From contig BSBK01006425.1 of the NCBI GenBank assembly GCA_027943335.1, positions 370,001 through 434,000 on the forward strand: a stretch of DNA of 64,000 nucleotides. Reading direction: 5' to 3'. Position 1 is the first letter of the stretch. Every line of letters starts with the position of its first letter. Source of the stretch: Chamaecyparis obtusa. Its lineage: Eukaryota; Streptophyta; Pinopsida; Cupressales; Cupressaceae. The notes under the pieces were generated by a model. It was not told where the DNA came from and ran no database searches. It was given only the letters and a program-made list of their open reading frames with translations. Positions 45,840 to 58,300 of the stretch are shown one piece after another. The translations under genes were made by a program, and so were the position numbers.

Positions 45840-46958
45840 TGTTAGATATAGGAGGCACTGAGAGAGGTGAGGGTGAATCAATGTAAACATGAAATGAACT
45901 AAATCAACCACTATGCAATAGAAGTATAAAAATTTAAGCATCCATAAAGCATAAAACATAACACCATAATTTCATCATGGAAACCCTTGTCATAGGTTGG
46001 AAACCACAGTGGGGATGATGCCCTTGAATCTCTTCACTAAAGTTAAAAGATTTTCTCTGTTAGGAGCTTACAATACCCAATTAGGGGTTCACCAATTAGA
46101 AGTGACTAGTACCCTGCAAGAAGTACCAAAAGATCTGTAAGGATCTACCTCACTAGAGGATTTCAAATTCTAATTAAGAAGTCACCATGTTAAAGGATTT
46201 ATACAATAATACATGTTAAAGTCCACCTAGTTAAAGAATTTAACTTGCTGCAATTGTTAGAAAATAATAATAACTTAATTTGGAAATGTAGCAACTCCTT
46301 TGCTTAATTAGATCCTTTGTAATTTTTGAATGCAGGCACACTGTAATACCTTTGTCTCTGATTGTAACACCTAAATTCACAATCACAACCCTAAATCATA
46401 CGTTTTAGTCCACCTTTATACTAGTGTTCTTAAGTTGGCTAAGACTTGAAAGATGTTTTATAAGTTGGTCCACCAATTTGACCAAACTTGTAGAAAACTA
46501 TTCCAATCATACCTAACATATCGACCCAAAATATATTAACCAAAATATATTGACATGTCGACCCATAAATCAACTGCCTTGATCATCTGATCATCAAGAA
46601 CTAATCGATAGCACAATCAGTCCACACTAAACACATCACCAAAATGCTAACTCACCTAAAACATTGAGCTATCAGTTGTGGTTGTAGAAATGTAGTTCTC
46701 TGACCTTGGTAATCCACCAAGAATTATTGAATCTCCAAAAGTGTCCTCTAACTTGATCGCCATACAAAACATTTTATGTTACTATCTTCTTGTTCACCGG
46801 TCAAAACACTTAGCTTAATCTACCTTTACCTATTCATCTTGTCGATTGGTATCATCAATTTTGATAGAGTTGATAGAGTTGATAGAGTTTCCATCAATGA
46901 AAAACTCCAAAACATCAAACTTTGTATCACATCTCCAAAATCCATCATAATGCCAATA
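45840..46958 (-). repeat. Element D 3' LTR
   Basis: 1119 bp, starting TGTTAGATATAGG on the plus strand. It matches 52232-53380 throughout with many transitions and some indels. A GATAGAGTT triplet repeat lies at about 46863-46890 where the other LTR has two units. Confidence 0.85.
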
Positions 46959-47059
46959 ATCTCCCCCTTTGGCATTAATGGAAAGATATAGTAAAATTTG
47001 TCATATATACACTACCCCCCTTAGTTTTATTTTCATTGCACCGATCACTCCCCCTTTGA
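46959..47059 (-). other. Cluster of three polypurine tracts in element D
   Basis: On the minus strand, CCAAAGGGGGAG (46961-46972, next to the LTR), AAGGGGGG (about 47015-47022) and TCAAAGGGGGAG (47048-47059) lie within 100 bp. The first is in the functional position. Confidence 0.6.
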
Positions 47060-47184
47060 TAGCAATGGAAAGGGTATACAATTATCATGCCAAAAATGAA
47101 ATCATCTTACCATTCATAGTCACAGATTCAAGTACACTAATGTCAGATTATTCAAGTAATACCTCTGAATCTTTGATATTCTAT

Positions 47185-50100
47185 TACATAACATCTACTA
47201 TAGGGATCAAATAAGTCTGCAACTCCAACAATATAGATATCCTCTTATCTTACTCGGCTTATAAAGTCTTCAACTTATGATTTATAACTTTTACTTGTGA
47301 TACTTAAGTGGTAGAAAAATGTGAAATAGGATCAAAAGTATCAATCAAAGATTCAAGCTCCTATTGAGCTTTAGTTTTCTTTAACTCCAAATCTTGGGTA
47401 AACATAGAAAATTTTGAAACTTTGACAAGTTACCAACCTCTTTCAAAGTTTCTTTCACCTGGTCCACATGAACTACATGTTTCAATTTTTCTAATTTAAT
47501 GGTCTCCATTAAATTATCATTTCTCTTCTTCTCATAATTCATCTCTTCTCTATACTCAAAAGCTTCTTCCAAACTACTAACTTCCTCAGAAATAACATTG
47601 GTAAAAGTATCTATTTGTTCAATCGGTGTAGCATTAGGATCATAATCAACTTTAGATACAAGATTCACAAGAATGTCTCTAGTTGATAAAAGTACTTATT
47701 GTTGTTTCTTTTCATCTCTAAGTTTGTCCCTTTTTCCTTTCAGCTTCAGTATCTCTAACATTTTCATCAACTCATTTGGACTCATCCTAGTAACATCAAT
47801 AGGTCCTTGATTGACCTCAACATCCTCATCTCCAAGCTCAACTACAAGTTCTTCCTCAAGAATATCCAAATTATTTCCTTTCTTCATGTAACTTGAACTT
47901 CCACTAAGATCCAATTTCCTCTTAATTAATTGCACTGCAACATTAGCTTCTTGAACTTCAACTTTCTTTGTTTTTTCAACATCAGTTGTAACCTCTGTAA
48001 CAATTTCATCTTCCTTCTGCTCAACTGTAGTAGTTACAATAGGTACCTAAACCTCTATTATCCGATCCTTTTGTGCATCTTCAACTTCAACAATAGGAAC
48101 TTGTTGGGGAGTCTCATAAGGTATATCATTGATAATGCCTTCAATCACTTTTTCAGCATAAACAAATTCATCTATTGCTACCTCTTCAATATTAGGTTCT
48201 TGAGCTTGTTTCTCCTCTTGAATATCATCTACCGATTCACCTTCTATGTTCAATTCCTTCTTCATGATACCAAGAATCTCATCATGAATTGCTTGAGATT
48301 CTCTAATGAGTATCATGCATACTTTTCTTGTTGTTCTGAATTTAGGTCTCATAGCTTCAATATTGAGTTTCACTTCTTCGATAGTCAATTAAGGCTTCAG
48401 TTCAATTAAAACATGTTCCAACATTTCTCTATCAGTTTTTAGAGCATACCTCCATCTAGCATCAATATTCTTATACAATGGTTCAGGTATCATCTTGTGT
48501 AGTTCACTAGGTCCTCGGCAAAACTTATGCAAACTATATATGACAACTTCTTTAATATTTCACTTTTCTTCATCATCATTCATTTCATAGCATTAGTTGA
48601 CATCACTCATTCTTCCATATTCCCTTATGTCTTCAGGTATGCTTTCTGTAGTATGAGTTCTCCTAATCTTGGGTTTGACTGATTTCTCAGTATTCATGCC
48701 AAAAACCTTTGAATTCTTACCATTGGCCCTCAATTTGGCTTGATCTTTGTTTGATTATATGTTTTCTTCTTCCTCCTCATTTGTATCCTTTTTATTGTTC
48801 TTACCTTTTGACTATTTATATCCACGAGTTATTTCCTTCTTTCTCTTATAAGTTCTCTACTCAGTCACAAGTGATTTTACCTTTTCCTTTTTCTTAACCA
48901 CTAATGCTTTAGGTTGTGATTTTTTTTCCTCTTTTATTGTGTTCTTGTAATACAAGAAGGAACCTCCTTTTTCATTGTAGAACTTCTAGTTTGTCTCCCT
49001 GTTCTCTTATCAATTGTAGAAGATACAACCTCTACCTCTACTTCTTCAACAATAGTACCAGAAGCACCAACTTCATCACCTACAAACTTGTGCCTAATTT
49101 TGTCCATCATATCCTTATTAATTCCACTCTTATTGGCTAGGTCATTGATTCTTTTCCTTACTCTTCTCTCTATTAGTGATTTCATTAATTGAGAGTGAAT
49201 TTTTAAAAATGTTTCTTCATGGGTACCAAACCTAGGAGTGCTTGTATCAATCAATTTGGATAGTAACTCATTAGCATGAAGTGATGCAATATAACCATCA
49301 ACCTCATATCCCATAGATAAACCCCAAGAGGTTATTGGTTGTACCACCTACATACTGCATTTATCGGTACTCACAATGAAACATGTCTTCTTTATACTTT
49401 TCCACTATACCAGTTGGGATCCTTTCCCCCTCATGCATACATTTATGAAATTATTTGAAATAAGCCCACAAAGCACTAGTAAAGTTATTTCCTAACATTC
49501 TTATGTACTCATTAATCTTCACTACTATCAATTTATCGATTGACCACTGAACATTACCGATACCAGGGAAATGATTTTGTAGGTAGAAAAATATACATAC
49601 CAATAATGAACCGTATTTGAAAAATTATTTCTTATCCTTACTGGTTCTCTCCATGTTCACAAATAATTGACTCCTCATGACCTCACATAGGTCATATTGA
49701 GCATTCTCCTTCACCATTTGATATGCAGCAGGTATACTACCATCGAGCACACTATTTAATCGGTTCGACTGGTATACCTTGTAACCAATCACCATTGATG
49801 AAAACTTTACCTCGACAACTTTAATATCATTGATCATCATATCCATCTTATCTTTTCTTGACTTGGTCAAACACATAACCTCATCTGCCAAAATTGTCCT
49901 TAGAATAGGTTAGCCATCGGTCACACACAAACCAATTATTGCATGAATTAACTCCTTAGTAATCTTATGTGGCCTATCCAACCAGATAAATTGACCATGA
50001 ATTGAACTCAATGCATATCTGATTCACTCAGTCTTGAATACATCGATTAGATCGACAATATAGGTAAAACCCTTGTTAGTCAAATGTTTGTTTTCATCCT

Positions 50101-50520
50101 TCAATCACGATTTATTACATAGTTTTATATAAGCCTTGAAGATATCCTTCACACCAAGATCTTCAACCTTGAAATGGATAAATTATCTTATGTCTTCAGT
50201 CAATAATACACCATGGGGAATTGAAGACAAAGTTCCTACCAAATCATTATCTATCACGTTCATAAGATGAAATTTGAACACTGGCCTCAGTTCCTCAATA
50301 ATTTCAATCAAAACTAGAGTATCCATAATGTCAACATTGATTTTCTTCACTAAACACATAATAGAACCTTTGCAACATAAAGAAATACATCTTTTCTTAT
50401 TGATTGTGATTCTTCAATCACCGCTTCAATCTTGGCACAATATCACAACTAACAATCTCAATCACTTCAAATCGCCTTATACTCGCTTGTAAGTGCTCAA
50501 CTCATCTCGTGGAATGAAAA
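47185..50520 (-). pseudogene. Element D ORF2, large unrecognised protein
   Basis: A chain of frames on the minus strand covers about 1100 codons with a few frameshifts (near 50400, 49380 and 48900, plus one near 47410) and stops. The N-terminal half (about 50500-49330) is a globular, alpha-rich domain; parts read TKELIHAIIGLCVTDGQP (about 50000-49930) and YGSLLVCIFFYLQNHFPG (about 49610-49555). The middle (49300-48500) is basic and Lys-rich. The C-terminal third (48390-47380) is acidic with long helices, including VEDAQKDRIIEV and a probable coiled coil at 47580-47420. I do not recognise it; it replaces pol. A structural analogy of its N-terminal domain to PMD-type domains is only a guess. 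Confidence 0.6.
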
Positions 50521-50870
50521 GTGAAAAGTGACTTTCACTTTTCTTCTTTTATAATGTTGCATTCACAAGCATTAAATACAATGGTCAAATAGTGCCCTTT
50601 AACCATTAGTAATTGGTTAGAACATTAAATGGTCACTTTTTCCATAAGAATCATTATGTAGTCGCATAGAATCATATGAAATACAAGATTCTTCATCAAA
50701 TTCATCCAAAAAATCAATAGGCATATAATCATGTTGGTAAATCTTACTGCACACACAACTTAGGGGATAAGATATAGATCTTACTTATTTTCTCCCCTTA
50801 AGCCAATAACATTGACTTAGTCTGATGATGAATTCTCCACATTACTTGATGGTGTGGACCTCCATGTCAT
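50521..50870 (-). other. Spacer between element D gag and ORF2
   Basis: About 350 bp without recognisable coding content. GTGAAAAGTGAC-type repeats (AAAGTGAAAAGTGACTTTCAC, about 50518-50539) form a small inverted repeat. Confidence 0.4.
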
Positions 50871-52215
50871 TTAAGAAGAATTGAGTACACCTTTCTTAGC
50901 CCATATTTTTTTCATTTGATTTATTATTCCTTCAACATCTGTGGTCTTCTTGCCTTTATCATTGTCATTCCTATTCACCAGTTGAACTTCACTATCTTTA
51001 TTCTTAGCTCTACAAGATCTAGCAAGATGTACAATCTTGTTGCAATAGTAACACACCATGCCTAATTTCCTCCATGGTCCAACATATCCTCTTCCAGTTC
51101 TCATCCTACAATTCACTATTGTATGTCCATAGTTGTGACAAATAAAACAGGTAGCATCCAATCATTTGCCTTGCTGATTAGGTCTCAACTGGCTGGGGTC
51201 ATATGACCTCTGATTGTTGATTCTAGTCTTGTACTCATTAGCCTTATGACTATACTTGTTACAATGATAATAATTACCATGGAAAACATTAGATGTAAAA
51301 TTATAACCTTCAGATCTACCATAGGAATTTCTAGATCTAGAAATAGGTGCATTGGGTCTATTGGGTCCAATGGGTTTATACCTACATAAATTAGCAATAT
51401 GACCTTCCTTGTGATGATTAAAACATACCGATATGCAATTAATCTTACCAAATTTGTTGCTGATCACCTTAGGTTCTGACTTGTCTTCTTTTGCATCGAT
51501 CTTCTTAGTACTAGATGATTCACCAACTTCAAAATTTGAAAACCCTAAACCTTGTTTTTCATTGTTTCTCCTTTGGTTTGAGCATTGTTCATCAAGTTTA
51601 GCAATACTCTTATTGAACTTATCCAACAAATCATTGGTTACTTTCAGTCTTTCATTGTCATTCCTCAAATTCTCATTTTCTCTTAGGACATCGGTATTTT
51701 CTAAACTTGTATCATGTAGCTGTTCATTCAAAAGAGTAACTTCTTGTTCAAATTTGAATAGTTCTTCCATATTTTCCTTTAAGGTGACATATTTGGCTTT
51801 GAGAGAATCTTCTTTAATCCTCTTTTCTTTATCTACAAAATTCCTTGCATCTATCTCTTGACCCATTTTCACTGAGAAGCTTTCCAACTCCCTCTACATA
51901 TTCTTCTTCTCTTGCTTTAACTCATCTATCTCCCTACACATATCCTTGTTGTCCTTAACTAGCCCCTCATTTTCTTGAGTCAGGATTTCTAGGGCTGCTT
52001 CGGATTCATCAGGTCCACTTTCTTCAGATATGTGTTCAATTAGGTCTTAAATATCATTCAATTGTTGAAGCAGTTCTTGTCTTTTAGTCCTAGATTTATT
52101 CAAATGATCTTTGAGTTTCTCAATCATGTCTTTAGCCTCTACAAGTTGTCTTCAATAGGATTCCATATCTTCCTCAAGGATCTCTCCCAAGCTATTAGGA
52201 TTCTTCAAGGGAACT
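50871..52215 (-). pseudogene. Element D gag-like protein: coiled coil and four zinc knuckles
   Basis: An open region starts directly after the primer site, without an obvious ATG. The N-terminal 250 codons are rich in Glu, Lys, Leu and Asn and look like a long coiled coil (52190-51530). Four knuckle-like segments follow: CFNHHKEGHIANLC (second Cys replaced by His), YHCNKYSHKANEY (outer Cys replaced by Tyr), the intact CFICHNYGHTIVNC (about 51155-51115) and CYYCNKIVHLARSC (Gly replaced by Val). Interruptions are TGA and TAG codons, a TAA near 52050, and one TGA at 51162. Cys-to-Tyr changes are again C-to-T on the opposite strand. Probably an RNA-binding gag; the usual capsid domain is not evident. 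Confidence 0.65.
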
Positions 52216-52229
52216 AAGCTCTGATACCA
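52216..52229 (-). other. Element D primer binding site (tRNA-iMet type)
   Basis: The minus strand reads TGGTATCAGAGCTT, 2 bp from the LTR end. Confidence 0.85.
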
Positions 52230-52231
52230 AT

Positions 52232-53380
52232 TATTAGATATAGGAGGAACAAAGAGGGGGGTGGGGTGAATTAGTGTAAACAAGAAATGAACTAATTCAA
52301 TCACTATTTTGATTATGGTTTTAAACAACTTTCATACAACCAAACATACAAGTGTAACTATGCAATAAAAGTAAAAAAATTTAAGCATCCACAAAGAATA
52401 ACACACAACACCACAATTTCATCATGGAAACCCTTGTCAGATGGTGAAAACCATGGTGGGGATAATGCCCATGAATCTCTTCACTACAGTTAAAAGATTT
52501 GCTTTTTTAGGAGCTTACAGTACCCAATTAGGGGTTCACGTGGTTAGAAGTGACTAGTACCATGTTAGAAGTACCAAAAGATTTGTAAGGATTTACCTTG
52601 CTAGATGATTTCAAAATCCAATTAAGAAGCCACCCTGTTAAAGGATTTATACAATAAGACCTATTAAAGTCCACCTTGTTAAAGGATTTAACTTGCTACA
52701 ACTGTTAGGAAACAGTAATAACTTGATTTGGAAATGTAGCAACTCCTTTGCTTAATCAGATCCTTTGTAATCTCTAAATGTTGGCACACTATACTACCTC
52801 TATCTATGATCACAACACCTAAATTCATGATTGCAACCCTAAATCATATGATTTAGTCAACCTTTATACTAGTGTTTTTAAGTCGGATAAGACTTGAAAA
52901 ACATTTTACAAGTTGGCCCAATTTGACCAAACTTATAGAAAATTGTGCTAATTATATCTAACATGTTGACCCAAAATATATTGACATGTCATCCCATAAA
53001 TCAACCGCCTTGATCATCTAATCATCATGAACTAATTGGTAGCACAACTGGTCCACACTAAACACATCACCAAAATGATAACTCACCCAAAATATTGAGT
53101 TATCGGTTGTGGTTGTAGAAATTTAGTTCCTTGACCTTGGTAATCCACCAAGAATGATTACATCTCCAAAAGTGTCCTCTAACTCGATCACCATGCAAAA
53201 CATTCTTTGTTACTATCTTCATGTTTACTAGTCAAAACACTTAGCTTAATTTACCTTTACCTATTCATCTTGTTGATTGGTATCATCAATTATGATAGAG
53301 TTGATAGAGTTGCCATCAATGACATACTCCAAAACATCAAACTCTATATCACATCTCTAAAATCCATCATAATGCCAACA
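52232..53380 (-). repeat. Element D 5' LTR
   Basis: 1149 bp. Its terminal TG (plus strand) has become TA, a transition; the other end is intact (CCAACA). Confidence 0.85.
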
Positions 53381-53540
53381 ATACCAGAGGGATAATAATC
53401 AATTATAGATGCACTGTCTATATAAGGACACCATTGGCTCAAATATGAAGGGGCCAAAGCTACTATCTCATGTATCAATATCAGGGACATAGGCACACAC
53501 TCAATTCATGCAACTCAGAATGAATGTGGCTGGTGCCTAT
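53381..53540. other. Background sequence between elements D and E
   Basis: ATACC at 53381-53385 is the probable right TSD of D, and CCTAT at 53536-53540 the left TSD of E. The 150 bp between hold no recognisable feature. Confidence 0.5.
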
Positions 53541-54213
53541 TGATGCAGGAGCATCTTGAGTCCTTGGCAATCCTGTGTCACCAAAAACATTTTGGAGTTT
53601 GTCTATGTTGCTCGGTTCCTGCTTTGACTGAGTTGGTCGGTAGTTGGTCGGTTTCCTTTGGTTACCGAGTATGGTTGGTCATTTCCTGGGTGGTCAGTTA
53701 TTTCATTGATGCTCGGCATTACTTGTCTGCTTCTCGGTTATCCTTGCTCACCGACGGGTTTAGTTTTAGTTTTTGTTGTGGCTGACTAGTGCATTTATAT
53801 TGGATCATAGATTTAATGTTGGAATCCATCATTGGGAAGCGTGTGGTCCTAGATCTAACTATTACTTCCATTAATTATGGATCTGAAGGCTGACTCAGTT
53901 TGGTATCCTCTTGTATAAATGTAGTTGTTTGGTTGTTGTTTAGGGAGTCAGTGTTGGATAGAGAATAAGAGACATTAGATTAGAGATTTGTAATAGATCC
54001 TCACATGTTGGACTTCTGAATATCATTGTAATATCAGGTCATAACTGAGAAGGCCTTACAGCCTGACATGTATGATTTAATTGATGAAAATATATGAAAG
54101 ATCTGGCATTCTCTCTCTCACTATTGTGTTTGTTTTCTTCCACATGTTTTGAGTAGGCTTGGATCATCAGGGTGTTCCATTGTTTGGCCCCTCTTGACCC
54201 TTGCCTTGTGTTA
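53541..54213 (+). repeat. Element E 5' LTR
   Basis: 673 bp, TGATGCAGGAGC to GTTA (CA mutated to TA). TATAAAT at 53914-53920 is a possible TATA box, preserved at 59200-59206. Confidence 0.9.
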
Positions 54214-54215
54214 GG

Positions 54216-54230
54216 TGGTATCAAAGTGAG
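54216..54230 (+). other. Element E primer binding site (tRNA-iMet type)
   Basis: TGGTATCAAAGTGAG starts 2 bp after the LTR; one transition from the standard TGGTATCAGAG. Confidence 0.8.
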
Positions 54231-54388
54231 GTGAGATCTTGATCTAGGTCTGCGGATCTAGGTTTTTAGGTTCCTCTTGAAGCCCTAGTTGATTGTTGTG
54301 GGGTAGCAGATTGCGATCTGACCTGCAATTGTAGAGGGTTGTCAAGATAGTTCATGGGAGGTGAGATGTAGATCCAGGATTGGTAGAT

Positions 54389-55333
54389 ATGTTAAGACAG
54401 ATTGCTGCTAGGTTAGAAGGAGTTGAAATAGCCCAAAGAAGAGGCAACCATCTTGAAGATGTTAGTGATGATGAAGTTGAAGAATAACAGGTGAATGCAG
54501 AACCTGCACCTGTTATGGATCAAGATGAAGAAATATTTTTGAAGGCTTTGACAAGTTTGAAGTCTACACCACATTTCAATCCTCCTGAATATGGTGGAAA
54601 GATAGATTCTGATGAATTTGTGGACTGGATCACCGAGATGGAAAAGTATTTTGAATATGAAAACATTCCTAAAGATAAGAAGGTGAAGATTGCAAGCACT
54701 AAGTTGAAAAGTCATGCATCCTTATGGTGGGAACATCTGCAATTGGATAGGAAAAGGAAAGGCAAAGACAAAATCAAGGTATGGAATAAGATGGTAAATA
54801 AGTTGAAAGGAAAATTCTTACCTTGTGATTATCAAATTAACCTAGTTCGGCAAATGCAAAGTCTAAGGCAGAAAGATAGCTCAATAAAATAGTATACTGA
54901 GGAATTCTATAGATTAAATATCAGATCTGGACATGATGAAGATGATGTGGAAATAATTGGTAGATACTTGAATGGTTTGAGAGTTTCCATCCAAGAGGAA
55001 ATTAGTATGGTCAAGTTGGAGAACATTGAAGAGACTTATCAATTTGCTTTGAAAGCCAAGGAGAAACTGAACAAAAGACAAGAACAGAGATAGAGAGGAA
55101 GAGGTGGTAGATTCGCTAGAGGAAGAGGTAGATCTAATGGTGAAACTGGTAGATCTGAACTTGAAAAGACAAATTTGGACAAAGGCAAGACCGAGTGGAA
55201 AGGTGAAAGTTCATCTAGAGGTAGAGGCAGTAACTACCGAGGTGGTTATAGCAAAGGAAGTTTCTGAGGAACTTGCTACAATTGTGGAGAAGAAGGACAT
55301 AGGTCATTTTAGTGTACACAAGTAAGTAAGAAG
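54389..55333 (+). pseudogene. Element E gag, decayed
   Basis: The ATG at 54389 (MLRQIAARLEG) starts a gag of about 310 codons. The capsid (retrotrans_gag) region is at about 54560-54980 with FVDWITEMEKYF and WWEHLQ. An Arg/Gly-rich section and the CCHC knuckle CYNCGEEGHRSF (about 55274-55310) follow, with a TAG before the last Cys. Internal stops: a TAA at 54488, TAG near 54891 and 55092, a TGA near 55265, a TAG near 55309. Gag and pol share one frame, so a single polyprotein is likely. Confidence 0.82.
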
Positions 55334-58300
55334 GCTGGTAGCAGTAGAAATGCTTTGGTGCAAGATGAGCCACTGAATGAACCTGAGAAGGAAAATAACT
55401 TGATGGTAAGGAGAGCACTATGGAATGAAAGCAAAAAGAAAGATCCAGTAAGGAAAAGTTTTTTCAAGACCAGATGTAGAGTTTCTGAAAAAGTTTGGAA
55501 GGTGATCATTGACAGTGGTAGCTTGGAGAACCTGGCCTCTGAAGAGATGGTCACTAATTTGCAATTGGAAAGGCTAGAACATCTGAAGCCCTATCAGATT
55601 TCATGGATCAAGGATGAGCATACACTCCTGGTAAGTGAACAATGTTATGTGAATTTGAAGATTGGAAAATACTATGATAAGGTGTTGTGTGATATCATGC
55701 CTATGGATTGTTGTCATATTTTATTGGGTAGACCTTGGAAATATGATAGACATGCTATATATGATGGGAGATTACATAAGTATACTATTGTGGATGATGG
55801 AAAGAAACAAATCTTGTTACCATTGATGGAAGAACCTGTTAGTAATGTTTGCACATATATGAAAGTTTGCTTGATGGAAGGAAGAAAGTTTGTTAAAGAT
55901 TTGAAAAGGAATGATGTATGTTTTGTTGTAATTCCTAACAAATTGAGTAAGAAAATAGAAGATAATGTTCCTAAGGAGATTGATAAGTTACTCAACGAGT
56001 ATAGTGAAATCATTTCTAATAATGTACCTGATGGTTTGCCACTAAAAAGAAGCATTGATCATTGTATGGATCTAATCCCTAGAGCTAGTTTACCGAATAA
56101 GGCACCTCATCAATTAACACCTACCGAGAATCAGGAATTGAACTGACAGGTTCAAGAGTTTCTGGAGAAAGGTTTGATCAAAGAAATTTTGAGTCCTTAT
56201 GCAACACTTGTTGTATTGGCACCTAAGAAAAATGGAGAATGGAGAATGTGTACTAATTCCAGAGCAATCAATAAGATAACAATGAAGTATAGGTTTCCTA
56301 TACCGAGAATGGATGACATAATGGATAGTTTGACTGGAGAAAAGTATTTCACAAAGATTGATTTGAATAGTGGGTATCATCAGATCAGAATTAGAGAAGG
56401 TGATGAATGGAAGACTACTTTCAAGACAAAAGAAGGCTTGTATGAGTGGTTGGTTATGCCTTTTGGTTTAACTAATGCACCGAGTACTTTTATGAGGTTG
56501 ATGAATGAAGTTCTGAAGAAATTCTTGGGTAAATTTGTGATTGTATATCTTGATGATATTATGATATTTAGTAAGACCAGAGAAGAACATTTGTTGCATG
56601 TTAGACAAGTTTTTCAGAGATTAAAAGAGGAAAAGTTGCTGATAAATCTGAAAAAGTGTTCATTCATGAAAGAGGAGATTGTGTATTTGGGATTTGTGAT
56701 CTCAGCTAATGGTTTGAAGATGGATCCTAAAAAGGTTGAAGCTATTCTAAATTGGCCTACACCTGTGAATGCTACTGAGGTAAGATCATTTCATGGTTTG
56801 GCAAGTTTTTACTGAAAGTTCATAAGGAATTTCAGTTCAATTTGTAATTCTATGACTGAGACTATGAGAGGAGACAAAAGGGAATTCAAATGGACACATG
56901 GAGCTGATAAAAGTTTTGAGAATCTGAAGCAGAAGGTTGCTAAATTACCTGTTTTGGCACTACCCAATTTCAGTAAATTATTTCAAGTAGAATGTGATGC
57001 AAGTGGAAGTGCAATTAGAGCTGTGTTGAGTCAAGAAGGTAAACCTGTTGCTTTCTTTAGTGAAAAGTTGAATGATGCTAGAAGGAAATATTCTGTGTAT
57101 GATCAAGAATTCTATGCTATTGTTCAAGCACTGAAGAAATGGAGACATTATTTAATATCGAGTGAATTTATGTTGTATACTAATCATAAGACTCTACAGT
57201 ATTTGGGTAGTCAGAATAAGTTGAATCAGAGACATGAAATGGGTTGAGTATTTGTAGAGTTATACATTTGTGATAAAGCATAAGAGTGGAGTCACTAACT
57301 GAGTTGTTGATGCATTTAGTAGAAGAAGATCTTTGATGACTGAGATGAAAATTGAAGTTCTTGGTTTTGATGAGATGAAAGGTTTGTATGAAAATGACCC
57401 TAATTTTTCTAAGCCATGGAGAAAGTGTAGAGCACCTATTCAAGATCAACAAGATACTAAATAGGATGAATATTTTATTCAGGAAGGTATGTTGTTCAAA
57501 GGCATTCAGTTGTGTATATCGAGAGGAGTAATGAGAACTAATTTGATAAAGGAGAAACATAGTAGTGGTTTGGTTGGATATTTTGGCATTGATAAAACAT
57601 GGAATTTGCTTAAGGAGAAGTATTATTGGCCGTAGTTGTATAAAGATGTTCAAAAATTTGTGAAAAGTTGTGGAATTTGTCAATTTGCAAAAGGAGTAAG
57701 TCAGAATATTGGTTTGTATGTACCGATTGTTGTACCTGAGAAACCTTGGATTGACATCAGTATGGACTTTGTTCTTGGCTTACCGAAGACAGTAAGAGGT
57801 AATGATTCTATATTTGTTGTTGTGGATAGATTTTCTAAGATGGCGCATTTTATACCTTGTAGAAAGACATCAGATGTAGTACACGTAGTAGATCTTTTCT
57901 TTAAGGAAATTATCAGATTACATGGATTACTGAGGAGTATTATCTCTGACCGAGACAGTAAATTTGTTGGATACTTTTGGGAAACCATTTGGAAGAAATT
58001 TGGCACTGAGTTGAAATATAGTTCTACATTTCACCCACAAATCGATGGACAGACTGAATTTGTGAGCAAAAGTTTGGGAAATCTTTTGAGATGTTTAGTT
58101 GGAGACACACCAAGCAATTGGGATTCTATGTTGGCACAAGCAGAGTTTGCATACAATAACTCAATGAATAGGAGTACTAGAAAAACACCATTTGAGATTG
58201 TGAATGACATACAACCGAGAGGAATATCTAATTTGAGAGATATTGATGATGAAAATAAGAGAAGTGTTGAAGGAGTAAAGTTTGTTGAGTACATGAAGAC

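Larger units (their letters stand above)
45840..53380 (-). mobile_element. Element D: LTR element with gag-like ORF and unknown ORF2, no pol
   Basis: 7.5 kb, LTRs of 1119 and 1149 bp (clearly diverged, perhaps 8-10 percent), a tRNA-iMet primer site on the minus strand, polypurine tracts, and flanks GTACC/ATACC that fit a TSD with one transition. It encodes a coiled-coil, zinc-knuckle protein (52215-50871) and a 1100-codon unrecognised ORF (50520-47185). No protease, integrase or RT motif is visible. A non-autonomous LTR element whose helper family is unknown. Confidence 0.82.
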
